Position numbers and translations under genes: made by a program. 9,920 nt of DNA, taken from Anaerolineales bacterium. GTDB lineage: Bacteria > Chloroflexota > Anaerolineae > Anaerolineales > UBA4823. Positions within the stretch are counted from its first letter, which is position 1. Each line of letters starts with the position of its first letter. Below, in pieces: positions 1 to 5,500 of the stretch. The stretch lies in NCBI GenBank assembly GCA_020853835.1, contig JADYYC010000112.1, positions 1-9,920 of the forward strand, read 5' to 3'. Under the pieces are notes generated by a model. It did not search any database. It worked only from the letters and a program-made list of their open reading frames with translations, and had not been told where the DNA came from.

Positions 1-972
1 ATCGGGTTGGTTTTCGGTTTCATCGTTGTGCTGGCCATGCTCTTTATCGGCGATGTGCGCAAGACCGGCGAGCTGGTTTTCTCATTTCAGTGGAAATTAC
101 TGCCTCTGGTCATCGGGCTCACCCTCACCAATTACTTCCTGCGATTTCAAAAATGGCACTTCTACATCGGGCAAATCGGCGTCAAGGGTTACCCGAGACG
201 GAAAAGCGCCCGCCTTTTCGTAGCGGGTTTCCCGCTCGCGCTCACCCCGGCTAAGGTGGGCGAAGCTTTGAAGGGGGTGTGGCTGAACCGTGAATGCGCG
301 GTCCCAACCGCAGCCGGGATCGCCATAGTGGCGGCCGAGCGCATAAGCGACGGGCTGGCGGTGATCGTTTTATCCACGCTGGGTGTCATTGCGTACCCGG
401 CGTTCTGGCCCGCGTTTGCGGCTGCGCTCCTCGTGCTGCTTGGAATTGTGATCGTCTCACAAATTAAACCGCTGGCCTTCTGGCTGCTGGACCTGCTGGT
501 CAGGTTGCCGTTGGCTGGCCGCTTTGCGCGGTCGCTGCGCGAGTTCTATGAGGGAAGTTACGTCTTGTTTCGGCCACGGGCGGCGTTACTGGCGATCAGT
601 CTGGGAAGCGTCGCCTGGCTTTGCGAAGGGATCGGTTTTTTCCTGATCCTGGTTGGCCTGGGTCAGGAACCGAGTTTACGCTTGCTCGCAAACGCGGTCT
701 TCATCCTGGCTTTCTCGACCCTGGTCGGAGGCCTCTCCACGCTGCCAGGCGGATTGGGGGCGGTCGAGGCTTCGATTGCGGGGATGTTGACCTTGTTAGC
801 CGGCCTGGATGCTGCGACTGCCGCGGCCGCCACGCTCATGATCCGGTTCGCCACGATCTGGTTTGGCACGCTGCTCGGATTGGCGGTATGGTCCTTCTCG
901 CCAGATTTGCTGGGCCTGGAAATGAGGGCCTCTTTCGATAAATACGAGGTCGAGCAAAGGGAAAGTTTTTAA
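1..972 (+). CDS. UPF0104/AglD2-like integral membrane protein (lysylphosphatidylglycerol synthase TM region family), 5' end cut by window
   Basis: This is a polytopic inner-membrane protein with about seven or eight hydrophobic segments. The reading frame is open to base 1. A TTG at position 7 is possible as a start, but the first membrane segment begins at once, so a few N-terminal residues probably lie outside the window. Family motifs seen are FPLALTPAKVGEALKG (a P-x-K-x-GE-x-x-K signature) near residues 77-92, AERISDGLAV near 112-121, and LPGGLGAVEASIAGML near 247-262. In the family these surround the presumed translocation site. Relatives include the flippase half of MprF and archaeal AglD; most members are uncharacterised, so lipid or glycolipid transfer across the membrane is inference. 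No synthase (GNAT-like) domain follows. The stop overlaps the next start (TAATG). Confidence 0.85.
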   Translation: MGLVFGFIVVLAMLFIGDVRKTGELVFSFQWKLLPLVIGLTLTNYFLRFQKWHFYIGQIGVKGYPRRKSARLFVAGFPLALTPAKVGEALKGVWLNRECAVPTAAGIAIVAAERISDGLAVIVLSTLGVIAYPAFWPAFAAALLVLLGIVIVSQIKPLAFWLLDLLVRLPLAGRFARSLREFYEGSYVLFRPRAALLAISLGSVAWLCEGIGFFLILVGLGQEPSLRLLANAVFILAFSTLVGGLSTLPGGLGAVEASIAGMLTLLAGLDAATAAAATLMIRFATIWFGTLLGLAVWSFSPDLLGLEMRASFDKYEVEQRESF

Positions 973-1628
973 TGCTGCGCGTGGAATTTCACTGCCACAC
1001 CATCCATTCATTCGACAGCCTGACCTCCGTCGAAGAGCTCATCGCAGCCTGTCGCAAGAAAGGCATCGATCGCGTCGCGGTCACAGACCACAACACCATC
1101 CGTGGGGCGCTCGCCGCACAGGCAATAGACCCGGCCCTGGTGATCGTTGGGGAAGAGATCCAAACCACCGTCAGCGAGCTGCTGGCATTTTTCGTCAAAG
1201 AAGAGGTGCCGCCCTACCTCGAACCGCTCAAAGCCATTGACCTGTTGAAGCAGCAAGGAGCGTTTATCAGCGTCTCGCACCCATTCGACTCAATGCGCTC
1301 TCCCTGGGGGCGGGAGGAGCTGCTAAAAATACTCCCGTTTATTGACGCCATCGAAACATACAATTCACGCTGCATGTGGCCTGGTTTCAACCGCCAGGCG
1401 GAGGCCTTTGCGCGCGAACATGGCCTCGCCGGTACTTCAGGTTCCGATGCGCACTCGATCCCCGAATTAGGCAGGGCGACCATGATGCTGGATGAATTCG
1501 CGGACGCCGAAAGCCTGCGCGGCGCCATCCAGAACGCGGTCCCGCACAACCGGCTTTCAGGATTTTGGGCCCACTTTGCCTCGCGCAAAGCCGTCATGCA
1601 GAAGCGCGCTGCCGGTCGGGGCGGATAA
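972..1628 (+). CDS. PHP-domain metal-dependent phosphoesterase (TrpH/YciV-like)
   Basis: This 218-residue cytoplasmic protein is essentially a single PHP domain. The metal-site motifs appear in order: HCH at H7/H9, TDHN at D39/H40, GEEI at E61/E62, SHPFD with H103, and SDAH at D159/H161. This is a complete set for a trinuclear metal hydrolase. PHP relatives cleave phosphoester bonds; E. coli TrpH/YciV (RNase AM) is a 5'-3' exonuclease on short RNA and DNA. This protein is shorter than TrpH and ends in a basic tail, so the substrate cannot be fixed from sequence. The start ATG overlaps the upstream stop by one base, and an AAGGGA ribosome site sits 9 bases upstream, so it is translationally coupled to the membrane protein. 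Confidence 0.88.
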   Translation: MLRVEFHCHTIHSFDSLTSVEELIAACRKKGIDRVAVTDHNTIRGALAAQAIDPALVIVGEEIQTTVSELLAFFVKEEVPPYLEPLKAIDLLKQQGAFISVSHPFDSMRSPWGREELLKILPFIDAIETYNSRCMWPGFNRQAEAFAREHGLAGTSGSDAHSIPELGRATMMLDEFADAESLRGAIQNAVPHNRLSGFWAHFASRKAVMQKRAAGRGG

Positions 1629-1642
1629 TTCTCATTCCCCCC

Positions 1643-1670
1643 TTGACCATGCGTGATCTCAGGTTAAAAT
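1643..1670 (+). promoter_or_regulatory. Sigma70-type promoter for tRNA-Leu
   Basis: A -35 box TTGACC (1643-1648) and a -10 box TAAAAT (1665-1670) are separated by 16 bases. Each box differs from consensus at one position. The predicted transcription start is about 1677, some 8 bases before the tRNA, as expected for a tRNA gene. No other strong promoter is seen before the following lapA-like gene, so this one probably serves both. Confidence 0.65.
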
Positions 1671-1684
1671 AAAGCCACACACCA

Positions 1685-1770
1685 GGGGCGGTGGCGGAAC
1701 AGGCAGACGCAGGGGACTTAAAATCCTCCGGAGGTGATACTCCTTGTGGGTTCGATTCCCACCCGCCCCA
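1685..1770 (+). tRNA. tRNA-Leu (anticodon UAA)
   Basis: The 86-nt sequence folds into a complete class II tRNA. The acceptor arm is GGGGCGG (1685-1691) with CCGCCCC (1763-1769) and discriminator A1770. U8 and a 3-bp D stem (GCG/CGC) with G18G19 are present. The 5-bp anticodon stem has one G-U pair and the loop is CTTAAAA, with anticodon TAA at 1719-1721. A long variable arm has stem GGAG/CTCC. The T stem is GTGGG/CCCAC with loop TTCGATT. A37 and the long variable arm fit leucine, reading UUA. The CCA tail is not encoded (TGT follows A1770), so it must be added after processing. Confidence 0.97.
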
Positions 1771-1788
1771 TGTTTAGGAGTGATCAGT

Positions 1789-2202
1789 ATGCAAATTTTT
1801 CTGGTCTTTGCCCTTTTCATTGCCATCCTTGCGGTCATATTTGCCGTCCAAAACAATTCCATGGCCACGGTTTCGTTCGCCATCTGGGACTTTCAAGGAT
1901 CTCTGGCGCTCATCCTCCTCGTAGCGCTTGTTGCCGGCGCGCTCATCAGCATTTTTGTCTCGATGCCCTCCAATATCAGGGCGCGCTGGACAATCCGTCA
2001 GCTGCGCAAGAAAATGGCTGATCTTGAAGGCAATCTCAGCCGATTACAGGAGGAGATGGATGCAGCTCGACAAAAGCTCGAGCGCATACAGATGTCCGAA
2101 ACAAAACCCTTCTCCATGCCTGCGCCGTCTACGCCGATAGAAGATGAAACGCAGGATAAAGAGGATGAAACGGACCTGGAATTCAAACCAGTAGATAGTT
2201 GA
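1789..2202 (+). CDS. LapA-like (DUF1049) inner-membrane protein
   Basis: This 137-residue small membrane protein has a hydrophobic segment at residues 3-20 ending in the LapA signature FAVQNN (18-23), a short loop, a second hydrophobic segment at about 38-57, then a cytoplasmic coiled-coil-like stretch at about 66-99 and an acidic tail rich in Asp and Glu. LapA/YciS proteins act with LapB in envelope lipopolysaccharide regulation in Proteobacteria. Chloroflexota generally lack LPS, so only the family is claimed. The start chosen is ATG 1789, which has an AGGAG site (1776-1780) 8 bases upstream. Longer in-frame starts would lie inside the tRNA. The gene begins 18 bases after the tRNA 3' end and is probably co-transcribed with it. 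Confidence 0.85.
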   Translation: MQIFLVFALFIAILAVIFAVQNNSMATVSFAIWDFQGSLALILLVALVAGALISIFVSMPSNIRARWTIRQLRKKMADLEGNLSRLQEEMDAARQKLERIQMSETKPFSMPAPSTPIEDETQDKEDETDLEFKPVDS

Positions 2203-2236
2203 AATACCATCATTAGTTCGCACAGGGTAGAGAGGT

Positions 2237-2242
2237 TATACT
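2237..2242 (+). promoter_or_regulatory. Candidate -10 box upstream of alcohol dehydrogenase
   Basis: TATACT lies in the 131-base gap before the alcohol dehydrogenase and matches the TATAAT consensus at five of six bases. The -35 side is poor (TAGTTC or TTAGTT at 17-18 bases), so a promoter here would need an activator or is only a chance match. I see no terminator for the upstream gene in this gap. Confidence 0.3.
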
Positions 2243-2294
2243 GCTCGGCCTGGCGTTCACAATCCTATCCTGAGGGGGCAGTTCAGCATCAACC

Positions 2295-2309
2295 TGTCAA
2301 TATGTCAAT
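2295..2309 (+). repeat. Tandem 7-bp direct repeat TGTCAAT before alcohol dehydrogenase
   Basis: Two identical copies of TGTCAAT, at 2295-2301 and 2303-2309, are separated by one base (8-base period). They lie 25 bases before the likely start codon of the alcohol dehydrogenase. Direct repeats at this place can be operator half-sites, but the period is not the usual 10-11 bases, so a regulatory role is only a guess. Confidence 0.3.
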
Positions 2310-2333
2310 CGGGCTTGAAGAGAGTTGTCTGAA

Positions 2334-3374
2334 ATGAAAGCGATGATCTTAGATGGGATCAAGGATTTGTCGACGGACAAGAGACCCTTAAAGCTCGCAG
2401 AAATACCGCTTCCCGCGCCTGACAAAGGCGAAGTATTGATCCGGGTCTCTACCTGCGGGGTGTGCCACACCGAGTTAGACGAGATCGAAGGCCGCACCCC
2501 TCCCGATCACTTCCCGATGATATTGGGTCATCAGGTGGTGGGATACGTCGAAGCGTTAGGGCCTGGGGCCGGCCTGCACCGCGTTGGCGACCGGGTGGGG
2601 GTTGGCTGGATTTTCAACTCCTGCGGCAAGTGCCGCTTCTGCCAGTCGGGGATGGAAAATCTATGCGCAGAATTTCAAGCCACTGGCCGCGATGCCCCGG
2701 GCGGTTACGCTGAATTCATGACCGTTCCGGAAAACTCCGCCTATCCCATTCCGCCCGGAATTTCCGACTTCGAAGCCGCGCCGTTGCTCTGCGCTGGGGC
2801 GATCGGGTATCGCTCGCTGCGCCTGAGCCAGCTCGAAGAGGGTCAACACCTGGGTCTGACGGGCTTTGGCGCTTCAGCGCACCTCGTCCTGAAAACGGTG
2901 CAATACCTGTATAAGCATGTGCGCGTTTATGTCTTTACTCGCAGCCCTTCCGAACAGGCGTTCGCCCGCGAACTGGGGGCGGATTGGGCGGGCGACATCG
3001 ATGATCGATCTCCTGTGCCGCTCGACCGGATCATCGATACGACGCCCGTTTGGAGGCCGGTGGTCGAAGCGCTGCGCAACCTGGCGCCTGGTGGACGGTT
3101 GGTGATTAACGCGATTCGCAAGGAACAAAGCGACATCGCTTACCTGTTGAACCTGGACTACCCCACCCACCTCTGGCTTGAAAAGGAGATCAAAAGCGTT
3201 GCCAACGTAACCCGCAATGACGTCAGCCAGTTTATCCAGATCGCGGCTTCTGTTCCAATCAAACCCGAGTATCAGCTCTACGCGCTCGAAGAAGCCAATC
3301 AGGCTTTGCTGGAGCTCAAAAGAGGCCAGATTCGTGGCGCCAAAGTGCTGCATATTCTGAAAAAATCAGTATAA
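2334..3374 (+). CDS. Zinc-dependent alcohol dehydrogenase (MDR superfamily, adh_fam_2 / CAD2-like)
   Basis: This 346-residue cytoplasmic NAD(P)-dependent oxidoreductase has an N-terminal GroES-like domain with catalytic zinc ligands C44 (CGVCHTE) and H66 (GHQ). The structural zinc lobe has four cysteines, C97, C100, C103 and C111. The Rossmann half carries GFGASAH in place of the usual GxGxxG, then a VFTRS turn and a late WLEKEIKSVANVTRNDV segment. These resemble the adh_fam_2 group (TIGR02822), which acts on primary alcohols and aldehydes. The residue after the zinc-ligand histidine is Gln67, where many MDR enzymes have Glu. The start ATG 2334 has a GAAGAGAG site ending 9 bases upstream; TTG 2325 abuts that site and is less likely. 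Natural substrate unknown. Confidence 0.9.
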   Translation: MKAMILDGIKDLSTDKRPLKLAEIPLPAPDKGEVLIRVSTCGVCHTELDEIEGRTPPDHFPMILGHQVVGYVEALGPGAGLHRVGDRVGVGWIFNSCGKCRFCQSGMENLCAEFQATGRDAPGGYAEFMTVPENSAYPIPPGISDFEAAPLLCAGAIGYRSLRLSQLEEGQHLGLTGFGASAHLVLKTVQYLYKHVRVYVFTRSPSEQAFARELGADWAGDIDDRSPVPLDRIIDTTPVWRPVVEALRNLAPGGRLVINAIRKEQSDIAYLLNLDYPTHLWLEKEIKSVANVTRNDVSQFIQIAASVPIKPEYQLYALEEANQALLELKRGQIRGAKVLHILKKSV

Positions 3375-3375
3375 T
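3370..3375 (+). promoter_or_regulatory. Consensus -10 box (TATAAT) before the PilZ gene
   Basis: A perfect TATAAT overlaps the TAA stop of the alcohol dehydrogenase, about 60 bases before the PilZ gene. The -35 region 16-17 bases upstream (CTGCAT or GCTGCA) matches poorly. This could give the PilZ-methyltransferase pair its own transcript, or the pair may read through from the dehydrogenase. Confidence 0.4.
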
Positions 3376-3436
3376 TCTATTAAAGTCTTCGATTTGCCCA
3401 AAGCTGCCTGCGGCAATAGATTTGAAAGGGGATAGC

Positions 3437-4117
3437 ATGGCATCAAATCAACAAATAATTTCCGATTTGCGGTTGGCAATGGATATGAAACAGCATTTGG
3501 AGCTCATGGTCAATTACAAAGGGGTGCCGGTCATATCAAAAGCGCAAATCAAAGCAATCGCGGGCGACCTTGTTACGATGATCACCCACGATCCGGGCCT
3601 GGTTTGCCTGCGCTCCAGCCCTCAAACCAATATTCTGGGAAGCGATTACTTCGAGCCTTCAACGGCGAAGATCCAAAGCGTAGACGTTCGCTCAGGCGAA
3701 GTTCAATTGTACGAATTCTCCTATCTCGGCAGCCGGTTGGGAGAAAGAATGATCATCCGGGTTGAGCCGTCTGCGCCGATCCCGCTCAGGTTGGGCGTTG
3801 AGGACCAGACAATCGATGGCGAATTGGTGGATATCTCGCTCAGCGGCGCGGGGATCCGCATTCCCTCAGCCAAATATACTCCGCTGCTCAAACCGGGCGC
3901 GGTGATACAGATCGACTTTGAACTGCCACACGGAATGATCGCCATCAGCGGCACGATCCTAAGCGGCTCGCGGAGCACAGATCTTTACCGGCTCTCGGTC
4001 CGGTTTGGACAGAACGGGGTGCACAAAGAGCGCATCTTCAAATACATGGTTGACCGGAGAGCCGAGATCGAGCAGGAATTGCTGGCTGAATACGAAAAAG
4101 CAAAGAGCGAAACCTGA
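3437..4117 (+). CDS. YcgR-like PilZ-domain protein (c-di-GMP receptor)
   Basis: This 226-residue soluble protein has two halves. Residues about 15-100 resemble the YcgR N-terminal (PilZN) beta domain. Residues about 103-220 form a PilZ domain, with the c-di-GMP binding motif RxxxR as R104-M-I-I-R108 and the second motif DxSxxG as D132-I-S-L-S-G137. Both binding motifs are intact, so it should bind cyclic di-GMP. In YcgR proteins this links the messenger to a motility or envelope partner; the partner here is unknown. The start ATG 3437 has an AAAGGGG site 5 bases upstream; an in-frame TTG 15 bases earlier lacks a site. The C-terminus is charged and helical. The methyltransferase gene starts 15 bases after the stop. 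Confidence 0.85.
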   Translation: MASNQQIISDLRLAMDMKQHLELMVNYKGVPVISKAQIKAIAGDLVTMITHDPGLVCLRSSPQTNILGSDYFEPSTAKIQSVDVRSGEVQLYEFSYLGSRLGERMIIRVEPSAPIPLRLGVEDQTIDGELVDISLSGAGIRIPSAKYTPLLKPGAVIQIDFELPHGMIAISGTILSGSRSTDLYRLSVRFGQNGVHKERIFKYMVDRRAEIEQELLAEYEKAKSET

Positions 4118-4132
4118 GAAAAGATAGCTGAT

Positions 4133-4906
4133 ATGGACATTCGAGCCTATAACCGCAAAGCCTGGAACCGGGAGGTGGCTGAAGGCAACATCTGGACCAT
4201 CCCTGTGGATCCTCAGGCGATTGCCCTGGCGCGCCAGGGCGTTTGGTCGGTGCTGCTCACACCCACCCGTCCAGTTCCGGCAAGCTGGTTTCCGCGCATG
4301 GAACAAGCCAAAGTGCTCTGTTTGGCTTCTGGAGGCGGCCAGCAAGCGCCGGTGTTCGCCGCGGCCGGCGCGGTGGTGACCGTTCTCGACAACTCCCCCA
4401 AACAGCTTCAACAAGACCGCATGGTCGCCGAGCGCGAGGGGCTTGAGCTAACGCTGATCGAAGGCGATATGGCGGACCCATCGATGTTCGAGGACCATCA
4501 GTTCGATTTGATCTTTCATCCCGTCTCCAACGTTTTTGTACCAGACGTGAAACCGGTCTGGCGCGAGGCCTATCGGGTCCTTCGTCCGGGCGGCACAATG
4601 CTGGCCGGTTTTATAAATCCGGTTCTATATCTGTTTGATTTCAATTTGATGGAAGAGAAGGGCGAGCTGGCAGTCACTTATGCGATCCCCTACTCGGATC
4701 TGACCAGCTTGCCGCCAGAAAAACGGGCGCGCCATCTGGAAAGCGGCGAACCGGTGGAGTTTGGGCACACGCTGGAAGACCAGATCGGCGGGCAGATCGA
4801 GGCCGGTTTCCTGATCAACGGTTTTTACGAAGACGTTGATCCGGAAAATTTGATCGACCAATACATCTCGACTTTCATCGCCACCAAAGCGGTCAAAACA
4901 TCCTAG
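4133..4906 (+). CDS. Class I SAM-dependent methyltransferase
   Basis: This 257-residue cytoplasmic enzyme has a Rossmann-fold SAM-binding domain. Motif I is VLCLASGGGQQAPVF (about residues 61-75), followed by the acidic strand end VTVLDNS (about 82-88). GDMADPS is the motif II/III region, FDLIFHPVSNVF is motif IV, and YRVLRPGGTMLAGF is motif V. The CLASGGGQQAP form and the N-terminal YNRKAWNREV segment mark a subfamily common in anaerobic Firmicutes and Chloroflexota, annotated only as methyltransferase; its acceptor is unknown. The ribosome site is weak (GAGAAAAG), and the start lies 15 bases after the PilZ stop, so translation is probably tied to that gene. A role downstream of c-di-GMP is possible but rests on position only. 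Confidence 0.88.
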   Translation: MDIRAYNRKAWNREVAEGNIWTIPVDPQAIALARQGVWSVLLTPTRPVPASWFPRMEQAKVLCLASGGGQQAPVFAAAGAVVTVLDNSPKQLQQDRMVAEREGLELTLIEGDMADPSMFEDHQFDLIFHPVSNVFVPDVKPVWREAYRVLRPGGTMLAGFINPVLYLFDFNLMEEKGELAVTYAIPYSDLTSLPPEKRARHLESGEPVEFGHTLEDQIGGQIEAGFLINGFYEDVDPENLIDQYISTFIATKAVKTS

Positions 4907-4928
4907 ACAGGCCAATAAGCCCGCGGTT

Positions 4929-4948
4929 TTGCCTGACAGCTCAGGCAG
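4929..4948 (+). repeat. Inverted repeat / hairpin in the archease leader region
   Basis: The core GCCTGA-CAGC-TCAGGC (4931-4946) is a perfect 6-bp stem. It extends outward by one U-A and one U-G pair to 8 bp with a 4-base loop. It lies 22 bases after the methyltransferase stop and 70 bases before the archease start. No T-run follows on either strand, so it is not a standard intrinsic terminator. It may protect the 3' end of the upstream message or structure the archease-rtcB leader. Confidence 0.45.
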
Positions 4949-5018
4949 CCTCATCAATGTCCCTGGCAAGTGAACAACCTGGCTCAGTTCCTGAAATCGC
5001 GGACAATGGAGGTCAGCT

Positions 5019-5489
5019 ATGGCGAAGCAAATGCCCTGCAACCCAACTGGACAGCCTGTTTGGTATGAGCGCGAGGAAGATTTGAAACGAACGGGTTATA
5101 GGGAAATCGAGCACACCGCCGACCGGGAATTGGAAGTGTGGGCCCCGGATATGGCTCAATTATTGGAGACAGCCGCGCACGGGATGTATGCCGTCAGCGG
5201 CGCCCGGGCCAGGGACGCAGCCAGCCAATCGCGAACGATCACGTTTCAGGCTGAAGACCCGGAAACCTTGCTGGTGACGTTCCTGACCGAGCTTCTTTAC
5301 ATCTTGGAGATAGAAAAAATCGTTTTCGAGGAATTTCAAATCCACGAAACAGACGACGCCTGGCAGGCAAAGCTGGTTGGAAAACCGCTTGCGAGCCTGG
5401 AAAAAGAGATCAAAGCAGTGACCTATCATAAACTCGAAGTGCGGCAATCCGAGCAGGGATTGAAGGTGAACATTGTATTCGATGTTTGA
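5019..5489 (+). CDS. Archease, RtcB RNA ligase cofactor
   Basis: Archease speeds guanylylation and turnover of the RNA ligase RtcB. The protein is 156 residues, a little longer than the usual 135-145, because about 26 residues precede the conserved core. Core signatures are EIEHTAD (metal-binding D35), LLVTFLTELLYILEIE in the middle, KAVTYHKLEV near the end, and the terminal FDV with D155 as the conserved C-terminal aspartate. HTADR replaces the more common HTADI/V, and the position matching the ALFD aspartate of Pyrococcus archease appears to be Ala58. The start ATG 5019 has a TGGAGG site 6 bases upstream, the best in this unit, so the extension looks real. rtcB follows after 11 bases, which supports the assignment. 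Confidence 0.92.
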   Translation: MAKQMPCNPTGQPVWYEREEDLKRTGYREIEHTADRELEVWAPDMAQLLETAAHGMYAVSGARARDAASQSRTITFQAEDPETLLVTFLTELLYILEIEKIVFEEFQIHETDDAWQAKLVGKPLASLEKEIKAVTYHKLEVRQSEQGLKVNIVFDV

Positions 5490-5500
5490 AGGAGTACACG

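Noticed and set aside
1613..1648. Possible terminator hairpin (GGTCGGGG with CCCC and GACC) after the PHP gene
   Set aside because: The stem needs a bulge and a 15-base loop, no T-run follows, and the 3' arm is the -35 box of the tRNA promoter.
1744..1788. Extended N-terminus for the lapA-like protein starting inside the tRNA
   Set aside because: The added codons are tRNA T-arm sequence. ATG 1789 has its own AGGAG site and gives the normal LapA start.
2874..3353. A 159-codon minus-strand frame opposite the alcohol dehydrogenase
   Set aside because: It lies entirely within a well-supported gene, resembles no family I recognise and has no ribosome site.
3394..3415. TTGCC / GGCAA inverted repeat before the PilZ gene
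   Set aside because: Only 5 bp with a 12-base loop and no T-run; expected by chance in this base composition.
4257..4598. Minus-strand frame rich in Arg and Pro opposite the methyltransferase
   Set aside because: The composition is typical of antisense reading of a GC-rich gene; the methyltransferase motifs on the plus strand are clear.
4970..5000. Sigma54-type promoter before archease, as used for E. coli rtcBA
   Set aside because: A TGGCA is present in the gap but no GC-containing -12 element follows at the right distance, and no RtcR-like activator is in the window.
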